Positions 44,501-55,800 of a stretch of 64,000 bases of DNA are shown here, piece after piece. Under the pieces are notes generated by a model, which made no database searches, was not told the origin of the DNA, and worked only from the letters and a program-made list of their open reading frames with translations. This DNA is from Caenorhabditis elegans (Eukaryota; Nematoda; Chromadorea; Rhabditida; Rhabditidae), in the NCBI RefSeq assembly GCF_000002985.6, contig NC_003284.9, positions 9,982,001-10,046,000 of the forward strand, read 5' to 3'. How positions within the stretch are numbered: position 1 is the stretch's first letter; the number at the start of each line of letters is the position of its first letter. The translations under genes were made by a program, and so were the position numbers.

Positions 44501-45860
44501 TTTATGTCATCTCTCTATTGATTCTCGTCTCGGTAGGCTTCCTCGGTTTCTTGTTCCTCCGAGTTCCCTCAAATGTTTTCCTTTCTCCGTTTCACTCATC
44601 CCTTGGTTTTCTCGCCGGCTTCCATTTTTATTGACTACTCATTTTTCAAACGTTTTTTGTCTCTTCTTCTCTGTCAGTGATTTTGATTTTTTTGTGTTCC
44701 CTTTCTCTCTTTATCTATCTTGCATGATTCATCTCCAACTTTGACAGTCAACTCATAAAACAGAAATGTTTACACTACATGAGCTGCTACTAGCTACGTC
44801 AATTACTATTTCATCCTCGTGACGTAGATTATTCCTAAACTTAGCACACAAAAAGAGCAAAGCTTAAAACTTCCTTTTCACATTTCATCATTTTGCAGCT
44901 AGTGTCATAATGTTAGCATCAGTCTTGTAGAAAATTATTAATATTTTTTGGTGTCACTTTATTTCAAACACAAAATACTAAAAATGATTATTCAGAATCT
45001 TGGAATTATAAACATTGTAAAAATTACTTTACAAAAACTCACTTAAAAGTATATATAATTTCCCGCATTATTAATCGTGAAATAAACAAGGCCATTGAAA
45101 TCCGAAACAATTCCGAAGACAACGACCTACCGTTTTTTTCTAAAACTGGTCCTGAAGGTTACTCAAGTGTTCAGTTTGACAAAGACGTGGTCATCTTTTA
45201 CAAAAATCTTAAAACTATTGCTGACCGACCTCACGATTTTTTCTTCAAGTTTTTTCTTCTTCAATTTCAAAAATGTTTCCTTACAGTTTTTCCAAGGTTT
45301 CAATTGTGTTTTCAAGGGCTTCCAACCTTTTTCTCATCAAACTTGCTATACGTCATTGTGTATGGTTGTATTATATTTGCTCAGAGTCATTTCAATTATT
45401 GACTGATTCCCACGCTAATTCAGCTTTATTCTGGCTTATTTTGTCAAAGTGAAAAAGTAATGTAATTGTTTCGTTTTTTGTACTGTGGTGATTGTGAACT
45501 TTCATTTGTTTCCTTTCTCAAACATACATTTCTCATTGTAACACACGTTAAACACAAAAGATACAACATTCATTTTGTTTTTACTTTGAAAATATCACAA
45601 AGGAATAGTTGGCAAAAAAAACCTGTCAACAATTTAGGTGGGCTGAAATTTCAATTCAACATTTTCAAATTTCTAGGTCTTAATTCACGCAATACTTCAA
45701 TATGACAACATTACTTTTTTTAGTACATTGAAAATGCTTGACTCCATTATTCAATTTTCAGATTTCACGCATTTTCCTATTTGCTCTGATCAAATTTTGA
45801 TTTTAATCTTTCTATAATTTTATTTATTTCCTGTTTTTTATTTTTACATTTTCAGAGTTA

Positions 45861-47657
45861 ATGGTTCAAGAAGATGACGAGAATTTACGCAATTCAATGT
45901 CCCTTCGGCCGACTTCGTTGTCAACACGTCCCACATCACTTTCGGTAAACGGAAATGAGAAGACGCTTCCAGAAGAAAGTGTGTTGTGAGTGTTTTTTCC
46001 TTTTTTCAATTAGTCATTAGTAATCCTCTCGTTTTCAGACGTTCTCTTTCGACAGGCACATTAAAATACCCTGATGACGAACATTTATACACATTCAGCT
46101 CCGCTAATTTACAAGATCTTGGAGCAATTGGAAACGGCAATTTTGGAACAGTTTACAAAATGCGTCACAAAGAAACTGGAAAACTGATAGCTGTGAAGGT
46201 TTGACCAATAATTTGTTTTGTGAAAAACAATGTTTTTTTCAGAGGATACGATGCAACAACATTGGACATAGAGAACAAATCCGCTTACTTCGAGAGCACG
46301 ACACAATTGTGAAATCCGAGAAAGGACCAAATATCGTGAAGTTTTACGGAGCGATTTTCAGCGAGGTGGGTATAAGAACAGATTTCAATTAAAGCAAAAA
46401 TTTTGTTTGCGTCATGGTGAATAGTAAAACGTATATCTATATTTTTGTTTTCAGTTTTTTTTAATTCAAACTTTACAGGGTGATTGCTGGATTTGCATGG
46501 AACTGATGGACATTTCGATGGACCTTCTTTATAAACGAGTATATATGGTGAAAAATAGTCGGCTGAATGAAAATGTCGTCGGACATATCACAGTTTGCGT
46601 GAGTTAACATTATATAATAATTTGGAGTATTTATATTTTTACAGACTGTAGATGCATTGGATTATTTGAAGAAAGAATTAAAAATTATTCATCGAGACGT
46701 GAAACCCTCCAATATTCTTGTAGACGGAACTGGAGCAGTGAAACTTTGCGATTTTGGTATTTGTGGGCAGTTAGAAGAATCATTTGCGAAAACTCATGAC
46801 GCCGGTTGTCAGCCGTATCTTGCAGTAAGTGTTTGAGTGTGTTCCATAAAGATCTAATAATTTTTTTAACATTTGTTCAAAAAAGTCTAAACCAAACCTT
46901 TAGCTGTTCTGCATTCTTCTTCTACATTGTTACTACAATTAGGAAATTCGGGTTTCGAAAATATTTATTTTTTTGAAATTAAAAAAAATGATAGAAGGTA
47001 GAATTGTAAATTGGTGGACAATTAGCAAAATATGATAGACAAGTTTCGAACATATGTTGAGTTTGTTTTTATTCAGCCCGAAAGGATTACAAGTTCAGAC
47101 AAATATGATGTGAGATCGGATGTGTGGTCATTGGGAATAACTTTGGTAATTTTTTTCTGTTTTCAAAAATCCACAAACAAAATTTTTAGTACGAAATAGC
47201 AACAGGAAAATTTCCCTACCAAGAATGGAATTCACTTTTTGATCAGATTGCTACAGTGAGTTATTATCTATATCATTGCGCTATTTGTAGAAAAACATGT
47301 TTTAGGTAGTAAGCGGTGATCCTCCAATTCTACATCCAGACAGCGACGATTTCCATTACAGTTTGCCGCTTGTCAAGTTTATCAATACTTGGTGAGTTTG
47401 TTTTTGTAACATATAATTGGCAAAGTTTGTATTGAAATTCTTCAGCTTAACTAAAGACAGACGCCATCGGCCCAAATATGATACTCTGAAGAGTTTTGAC
47501 TTTTATAGAATGTGAGTTTTTTATTTTCTCATTTAACAGATATCACGTATTAAATTTCAGATACGCAGTTGCCGGACCCGAAATTGAAGAGGCTAAGCGA
47601 ATTCTTGGAGTTGAAGCAATTGACACAAGAAATCATCCTGTCGACCACAGAGGATAG
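45861..47657 (+). CDS. mkk-4: MAP kinase kinase, MKK4/SEK1-like (upstream copy)
   Basis: Dual-specificity kinase that phosphorylates JNK/p38-type MAPKs. Ten exons: 45861-45985, 46039-46198, 46243-46365, 46479-46598, 46645-46824, 47077-47145, 47190-47255, 47306-47391, 47446-47511, 47561-47657; 363 residues. The start follows TTTTCAG by five bases, so trans-splicing is likely. The N terminus is Ser/Thr-rich ([14 protein letters not shown]). Kinase landmarks are the Gly loop GNGNFG, Lys95 (AVK), [14 protein letters not shown] (192-194), DFG (212-214), activation sites Ser222 and Thr226 in [16 protein letters not shown], and [20 protein letters not shown]. All of these match human MKK4 closely. 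All catalytic residues are present. The symbol rests on MKK4 orthology; the tandem copy at 49152 is its paralogue, and which one carries the name cannot be settled here. Confidence 0.93.
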
Positions 47658-49151
47658 ATATTTACTGATTTCCAATTTTATCATGTTTTTGTAGATCTTT
47701 GTATTTTTTGCCAGGTTTTCAAAATTTTCAAACTACTTCTTTGATTTCTTTGAAAATTCTTCGATTCGTTTTTCATATTATTGTTTTTCAAAATATTCTT
47801 CGCAGCTTACTCAATTTTTGTCATTTTCCTATTCTCCCGACGCACAATAATAATTTGTTCCGTGATAGTGAATCCAACTAATTTTTTTTGGATAATTCCA
47901 ATCGTCCATCTCACCCATCCCATTCAGAGCTCTACATTGTTAAAATATTTCGACGCTTTGGTATTGTCGTGTTTATTTCTCATCATCTCTCTTTCTCACT
48001 CTTTCTCTCTCTCTTCCCTCCGATTGTGCTAGCTTCCCATCTTTTGATCTCAACACACACCATGGTTCTTCTAATCAGTAACAATCATTTTGCAACAAAC
48101 TCTAATTCTTTTAATAAACTGTTTTACACTAAGAAATGTGTTTAATTTTTATTCGTTAAGCCCTTAAATTGTGTTTTTACCATTCCGATTCGATGATGAG
48201 ATGTTGATGAAGAATTAAGATCGTATAGTTATTCTTTTTTTTTTAATAGTTTTCTTATTAAAATTGTAATATAAAACATTTATACAATATAAACTCCAAT
48301 GTTAAAACAATGTTCAATTTCGAAAAAAACGAGTCTTTTGAAAAAAAAACACTCTTTTGAAAATTTGAACCTGGTTTTTGAAACATATTTTTATTATTTC
48401 AAATATAAACATAGAATAAAATGCGTGAAATCAAAAAAAAAAGTGAAAAATAATATGAAAAACATTCAATGTGCCCCAAACTCTTAAACTTTCTTTCTTC
48501 AATATTATTAAATTTTTAAAATAGCTTTCCTAATACACAACCACACACGTTATTGTGATGTCACACGTAGAAACATTTTATGATTCATTCAACAGTTTTA
48601 CTTTTGGTCAAGGTTTTACAAATAAACTTCATGTTTCATTCTTGCTATTTGCTTTTCGAGGCATTTTTGCACTTTTTTTTGACTCGTTGTTGATAAAAGT
48701 GTGATTGGTTTGAGAAAGCAAAAAAAAAAATGCAAATCTCAATTTTTCAAACTAATTTACCAACACTAATTTACAGCGGAAATGCATATTGGCTTTCATT
48801 GCAAAACTTATCACCATTCTATGGTTTGCGTAAATTTCCGGTTACGATGTCATTTAGGATGTTACTTATACAACATCATTGTATGTTATCGTCGCAACAG
48901 TTATCTCTGTGTAAAACCAGCAACTCCCATATTTTATGTCATTACATGTTTGCTCAGATTCAATTCAATCACATTTAATTTCCTTCGTTTTGATATTGAT
49001 GAAATTATTGAAACAAAACGCTGTTTACGTTTAGCTTTGAACTGATATGAGCGCAAAGTTTTCATTTAAATTTCCTCCGTTTTCTTTCTTCTTATCATTC
49101 TCTTCATCGATTTGCTCTCTTGAGTACGCTGAACCAAAAGAGTTTTAGAAA
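47658..49151. other. Spacer between the two MKK4-like genes
   Basis: 1.5 kb, AT-rich, with pyrimidine-rich stretches. It contains the 3' UTR of the first kinase and the promoter of the second. No other gene seen; open frames here are low-complexity. Confidence 0.5.
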
Positions 49152-50993
49152 ATGGACCACGGCGATGACCAAGATTTTCCCATGTTCGCTCGTCCAGTGT
49201 TTTTGGCCAATCGACCAACTCTTGAATCTCTTAGCAGTAACGACGGATCTGTTGCGGAAGAAAATCCATTGTTAGTTTTTATTGATTTTTAAAACAGCAA
49301 AAAAGTATTAAAAATATCAATTCATCCAATATTTCAATTATTCATCCATAATTTTTGTTAAAGGCGTTCTATGTCAACTGGCATACTAAAGTTTCCTGAC
49401 GACGCCCATCTTTATCCGTTCAATCACACAAATTTACGTCATCTGAGCCAAGTTGGAGCTGGATATTACGGAACTGTGCATAAAATGCAACACAACGAAA
49501 GTGGAAGACTTATCGCCGTTAAGGTATTTCTGAATAACGGAAAAAACATAATATTCTTCAAATTTTTAAGAAAATACGATACAACAACATTTGCGACCAG
49601 ACTCGTCTGCTCAAAGAACACGACACCCACATGAAGTCCGAGAATGTTCCAAACATTGTAAAGTTTTTTGGAGCATGCTTCAGTGAGGTAAGTATTCGAA
49701 AATTGAATTTAAATGCATTTGAATCATATTATTTGAACCTGAAAAATTCTACTCTTCTTGCATCTGATGCTCGACTTTTTTCCAATACATTTAGCAAATT
49801 GTTTTTTTTTTTCATTGTAGCGAATACCAATCTCAACATTATATTTTCAGGGTGATTGCTGGATTTGTATGGAACTGATGGACATTTCGATAGACTTTCT
49901 TTACAAACGGGTATACTCGGTGAAAAAAAGTCGGCTGAATGAAAACATCATTGGGCATATTACAGTTTGTGTGAGTAGCTTTGAGAATCAAATCTGCATG
50001 GTAATTGTTTGGGAATTTTTAGATTGTAGACGCTTTGGATTACCTCAAAAGAAAACTCAACAGAATTCATCGCGATGTGAAACCATCAAACATTCTGATC
50101 AATGCAGCTGGTGATGTAAAACTTTGCGATTTTGGAATATGCGGAGATCTTGTTGGATCCTATGCAATAACTGTTGAAGCTGGCTGTGTTCAATATCTCG
50201 CGGTACTTTGTTGTTGAAATTTGAATTTTTCATTTAATTTTTTCAGCCGGAACGAATCGAAAATATGGACAAGTATGATATAAGATCTGACGTTTGGTCG
50301 TTAGGAATTACCTTGGTGAGTTATTCAACTTTGCTCAGCCTTTGAGAAACTTTCTTTGTCTTACAGTACGAAATCGCAACTGGAGTGTATCCTTACAGAG
50401 GTTGGAGTAATCAAATGGAACATATTGAAATTGTAAGTGTTTTATTCTAACTTTAATACATAATTTAAGTATATATTCAGGTTGTAAACGGAGATTCTCC
50501 AATACTTCTACAAAATATGCACAACCTGCACTATACGGATCCACTTTGCCGATTCATAAACACCTGGTAAAACACTATTGCAACAAATATTTAATTTCTA
50601 AACATTTTCAGTTTGAGAAAAAATAAGGATGATAGACCCAAATATGTTAACTTGAAAACATTCTCCTTCTACAAAATGTACGTTTTCACAACTATTTAAA
50701 CTGTTGTCTACAGTGCTCTAACTCTACCAAAAATATGTAGTGCATATCTGTTTTGTTCCCTTGTGGTGGATAGGGATAGTGGCACCTACACAGTGCCACA
50801 TGAGTTTTTCTACCACCAGAGATACCCCGCTAAAGAGAATTCTGGGTGTCGCTATAATTTCTTTGAATTAAAAACCTGATCATACAAATATTTCAGGTAC
50901 GCAGTCGGAGGTCCTGATATTGAAGAAGCGAAGAGGATTCTTGGGCTTGAAGCCATTGATGCACGGGACCACCCAGTCGAGCAGAGAGCTTGA
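49152..50993 (+). CDS. MAP kinase kinase, MKK4/SEK1-like (downstream tandem paralogue)
   Basis: Ten exons: 49152-49270, 49364-49523, 49571-49687, 49851-49970, 50023-50202, 50247-50315, 50367-50432, 50481-50566, 50612-50677, 50897-50993; 359 residues. Exon lengths 2 and 4-10 equal those of the upstream gene base for base, and phases agree, so this is a tandem duplicate. Landmarks are the Gly loop GAGYYG, Lys93, HRD (188-190), DFG (208-210), Ser218 and Thr222 (SYAIT) and [11 protein letters not shown]. Ser and Thr of the activation loop are kept, but the Lys before Thr is Ile (221), and RPY/QPY is VQY. The short N terminus ([15 protein letters not shown]) differs from the paralogue. It is likely active, possibly with altered upstream control. 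Intron 9 (219 nt) is much longer than in the paralogue (49 nt) and holds a structured insert. Confidence 0.92.
50720..50865 (+). ncRNA. Structured, GC-richer insert in an MKK intron, possible intronic ncRNA
   Basis: Within intron 9 of the second MKK gene. Two hairpins can be drawn. In the first, GTGGTGG pairs with CTACCAC near 50812, enclosing a perfect inner stem GTGGCAC/GTGCCAC (about 50780-50800). In the second, GATACCC pairs with GGGTGTC (about 50820-50850). Two hairpins in sense orientation inside an intron suggest an H/ACA-like snoRNA, but I see no clean H box (ANANNA) or ACA box. A transposon remnant is the alternative. Confidence 0.3.
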
Positions 50994-52410
50994 TACATAT
51001 GTGATGATACTCCAAATGCCTCATAATTTTAAGACAGTTTCATTCAATTATTATTGTTTCATCTTTAATGCTCTCTAGAATCTCTCCACTTTCAATAATT
51101 TGCCATTTTCTTTAACAGTAGATTTATCCAGTGTATTTTTTTGGGTTTTACTTTCTCACTTAAATATTTTAATTTTTTTCTGTTTTATTGTGCCAAATTT
51201 CAATGGATCTCCGTCAATCTTGCTGATTCAATCTTTTTCATATTGCACTTCCAGATTTTTTATGATGAATATTTCAAATTAAATGGGGAATTGAAAAGAC
51301 AAAGCTTCATCTTAACGAGTAAACTCAAAACAAAAAGTATGATATAGTACAAAAGTCTTGTTAAACTATTAATGCAGTGTCTTTTAACTTTTAACTTTTA
51401 ACTTTTTAACTTTTTAACTTTTTAACTTTTTAACTTTTTAACTTTTTAACTTTTAACTTTTTTAATGTGTGTTTTGTTAAAACTGAACGCAAGAACAAAA
51501 CAAATCAGAAATTAAACGAATGTTTTGAAAAAATTTTCCACTGTAAAATCTTAAAACAAGATTGTCCGTTCCTGTTTCACTATTTTCCAAGCAAACTTTG
51601 TGGCTCTCTTCACAAAATTACCAAACTGTTTGAGGTTTCACAGTGGTAGATAAACGCAGATTTCTTATTAAAAAAAATATTTTCTTATTCTGAATATTTT
51701 TTTTTAACTACCTAGGATTTTGAAGCTATTATGCCGCTTTAAGTCTAACCATCATCACCCGTCATATGTAAATGTTGGTCTTAAAGAACGTGCAATATTT
51801 ATTTCCATTTTTTTCTTTGTCGCTGACGTTTTCACAATAAGTGTACCTTTTCTAGTCATTTGTTTACATTTCCAGTCATTTATGATTTTTGGTGCAAACT
51901 TCATGACTAATACGAAATAAATTTATCTATCACAGGAACCAAATGTACTCAAACTGTAGTTTAATTTGAACGTGGTTTGTGACAGAGAATAGGTTGAAAC
52001 TACGTAAGTGGAATTCATGTTATCTAGGCTGTTAAATAGAAGGAACTAGTACGTCCTTCGTCCTGCCGACGAGGGCATCCTCGCTAACAGGCCTAAACTA
52101 TCACAATCAATCAATTGAGCCGATTTGAAAGAGTTCAGTTGACAAATCTGAAATGAGAGGATTCTAACACACTAGCTTGAAAGTTGTCAAAATTCTTTCA
52201 CTTTACACGGATGTTAAATAATCCCTGTCGAATTTTGTGATGATCAACATAGTTTAGTGGCACTAAATAATTTTCCAGGTTACTGGCAGAAAGTTGCCTC
52301 AGGATGCCAAATTAATAAGTGGCCGACGTATTCATTATTGAATAGATAAATATCTACGTAACGGTTTTAGAGCACTAATTATATATACATTGCTCTCATT
52401 TTTAAATGAT
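50994..52410. other. Intergenic downstream of the MKK pair
   Basis: AT-rich, with a TTTTTAAC minisatellite (51381-51463). No gene recognised. The left part is the 3' UTR of the second kinase. Confidence 0.45.
51381..51463. repeat. CTTTTTAA-type minisatellite
   Basis: About ten tandem units of TTTTAAC/TTTTTAAC, 7-8 bp each, with little divergence. Confidence 0.9.
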
Positions 52411-52570
52411 CTAGAACTTGAGAATAATGGGAATTACTTGCATTTTGTGAACATCACTGAACATGTGTTTATGGAGCTGATATTCAAAGTCAATTAAATT
52501 TTTTGGAATTGCAAGCCTTTCCGGAATGCTTATGTTATCTATGATAGCTTGATAACCTTTTACTACCACC
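52411..52570 (-). other. Orphan coding-looking stretch, possible last exon
   Basis: The minus strand is open from about 52683, and the part from GYQAIIDNISIPERLAIPKN to LHKHMFSDVHKMQVIPII (stop at 52411) looks coding in composition. A 25-bp tandem duplication (ACCACCACACCCTTGAAATT) lies just upstream at about 52560-52608. No start or partner exon was found. It could be an extra 3' exon of the FNIII gene or a gene fragment. Confidence 0.25.
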
Positions 52571-52835
52571 ACACCCTTGAAATTTACTACCACCACACCC
52601 TTAAAATTGTTGATTCTTGATTTGTTTTGTAATTTTCTTCCAGTTGATAAAAAGGAGAATAGAGAGAAAAAAGGCACACGCACAGAAAAATGTCAGAATA
52701 AAATGTAACAAACTACATCACAAATTTAGAAAAACTGTTCATAAAAACTGAAAACCACCCATTGTTTGAGGGGGCCAGGAGAGGAAGTTCAGTCGAACTT
52801 AAATTATGAGTATCAAGGGACCTATGAGGTTTAAC

Positions 52836-55800
52836 TTAGGAGTTCAGGATGCTGTCCCGGAGAGTATTTGAAATACACCATCCTTTGTTACGATCTTCAA
52901 CTCGATTAATACAGATTTCATCCCAAGCGCAGCCAGACTGAAAATAAGAGGCCAATGAGCAGGTGAAATATATGAGTGAACATGTTAATGTGAATTTGAA
53001 CTTTCTCTCCCAAAACATGTTTTTACGGGAAGAAGTTACGCGTTTTTTTTAGCACGAGCACTTCAAAATTCTGTTCCAAAAAAGTTCAGTTTCCTTTTGA
53101 CATCACAATTTGGTGAAGCCTTTCGTTTTGATTTGCATGAACACTTTTCTCAAAACAGGAAACATTTACTCACTGACCTTTATTTCGTCGGGGTTGCAGC
53201 TGACAATGCGCATAAATTCCGCTTCTGAATGGGACATCTGTTCAAAATGTGGACCAGCTAGTGGATGTCCTGTTAGTGTTCGTACATCGGATCCTTGAGT
53301 GACTCCACGAGCTGTAAAAATTATTCTCCAACTTTTTGCAACACAAAAGTCCACAAGCAGGGTTTAAAAGTCAAGGATCTTCTAGGTTCCGCAAAAAAAA
53401 ATGTTTTTCTTCTTCTGAATATTTTTTCTTAAATAATATTTGATTATTTGAAAAAAAATTAAACTCAAAAAATACTGACTATGTTGTGCCTGCCCTTTGT
53501 CAGTGATAATTACCTAACGTTTACTAAGAATATCGAAACATTGTTATGATATTCCGTAGTTTTGACATCCATCGGATCTTTTCAGATATCCCGTGCCAAA
53601 TTTCTGTCTAACGCACTTTACTAGCACAAGAAGTATCACTAAAAGAAGTCAAAAGAAGTATAAAAAACTAAGTAAAAAATACTTATTTATGCAGTTCTGT
53701 AAAAAATTCAGTTCTAGAGATGTGATTTACTGTGAATCATTGATAAAGATATTTCAGTTACTAAAGGTTTAAAGTTTTTTTTCTCAGCCAATGCAACCAT
53801 TTTTCCTAATATTGATATATCCTCATTCGGCATTATAATTCATAATTATTAATATTGTTTTTTTATTATTTGTGTTTTGATTAACAATATCTAATATCTT
53901 TACATTGTTGTTGGCTTCTATTCATTGACTTACTCATTTTATCCGTCTTGAACTCAAAGAGTTCTCTTGATTCAAAATCATAGTCTCCGGTGTACAGTCT
54001 TGGGATAATTTGAACGGAATATCTCACTCCTTCAGTCAAGTGTTTGAGCAAAACTGTCGTCTGAAAATGTTTAGACGTTGCAATTTAGGTGTGATTATCT
54101 CAGTTCACATACATTTTTTGAATCTTCAATTTCAATTTTTTGCCATTGTTCGGGAGTGAGGTCTTTGCGATTTGTGTATAGAATAGTTGCGCCTAAAAAA
54201 TAACAAAACATGTGATCTCTTGTGAAAAAAAAGGAAGCACATGTACATATCCATTAAATCATGCACGTAGGCAACGCCCCGTTGTCGTTAAGACATGTAA
54301 TGGAAAATGGGATTTGGGTGTTTTCTCCGAGTGAGCCACTCATTTCTACAGAACATCCCCCCCCCATCCAACACATAGTCTACTTTTCTTACCAATGACA
54401 CTGTCAAGTATGCTTTTTGGGAATGTCCAACGAATTTCAACTTCTCCTGGAGCAACATTGCGATATGCAAGCGAATTTCCTTCGAATTCCTCTTCGTCGG
54501 TGTTATCTGCATTTAGGGTGAGTCCATTATAATATATTTTATTAAAATAAAGTTAGTTACAAGCAAAGTGATGAGGTAGAATCAAAGAAAAGTGTAGAGA
54601 AGAACTGAGGTATATTTGAATATGTATAGCGTCAACTTATTATATTCAAGCATTCCGCAATAAATTAATTAAAATTTTTCTGTCGGTGAAAAATAATATT
54701 AAATGTTTTTGTAATCACTAATAAAAATTTACAAAATTTTAATTTACGCATATTTTAGTAACACTGGAAAACCGAAATTGAATTGTAGTTTTCTAGTTTT
54801 GCAAGTTCAATTTACAAAAACAAACAAAATGCAGTTGTTTTAATCAGTAATTCATATTCTTTTGCCCCCAGTCTTCTATGTTTAAGTTATATGTATATTA
54901 ATACATGCACACACAGTCAAAGCAGAAACACATGTTTTTTAGTTGGTTAGTCGTCAAACGGGTTGAAATCAGCATTCGGGTTAGTGTTTGACCAATCTGG
55001 AAGTAAATCAGAATAAGCACAAGAGGTTTTTAAACTAAGGTTCCGTCTTTCTCTTCAGTTACATCTTAAGTTCTCTTAGAGAAATTAGCGAAAAACTGCG
55101 AGGAAAAATATATTAAGCTCAAGTGAAGAACGCTTGTCTGGGAGGAGAGAGGAACGAGTCATCCTCCTAACATCCGTTTTCTAAATTCAGTTTTTAATCT
55201 TATACTCTCTTCGCAAAGTTTTTGCATTTTCTTTCAGTATTCAATGCAAAGATACCAGTTTCTTTTTAGGCATTTTTTCTGTGTAATGAATCACAATATT
55301 CCCACCACACTGATATACACACAAACTCAACCCCATTTGATATTTAGTTCACACATAAATGCTTACCAATTGTCTTGAATCTGTAAACAGACGGAGCACG
55401 GATCACTGATCCGTCAGTGTTCCGAACATTTACTCGAACAAAATAGATGGTTGAGCTTTTGAGATCCTCCAGCGAAAGATGCGATTCTCTGTTGTTGAGC
55501 CGCACGAGTTTCCATTGAGAGTCCGGGAGGTCCTGAAAAGTATAGGTTTTCTAAACATGAAGTGTCATTCGGAATGAAATTGTTATAAATAGATTGTTAT
55601 TGATTTGGTTTTCATTTTTATTGAGATTTGTTTATATTTGAAACAGTTCGTTTTTATATTAGTACATGTACACTAAAAATACGTTATTGTTATATTTAAC
55701 CGCACCGGATTTTTGCTGCTGGACCAATTTTGGTTGATCGGTTTTTAAAAATATTTGTATATGAAAAGTACATTTTAGACGTGCTTTAGAAAATAAAATT

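Larger units (their letters stand above)
39906..45860. other. Long divergent intergenic region before the MKK genes
   Basis: AT-rich. It contains a coding-looking fragment (about 40150-40313), a repeat copy (41281-41392), a TTGGGGAG tandem (41476-41526) and a CT-rich open block at 44386-44634 whose translation is low-complexity. I see no complete gene. The right part is the likely promoter of the first MKK4-like gene. Confidence 0.45.

Noticed and set aside
44386..44634. 82-residue hydrophobic open frame upstream of the first MKK
   Set aside because: CT-rich DNA read as Ser/Phe/Leu; no splice support and no family. Treated as promoter sequence.
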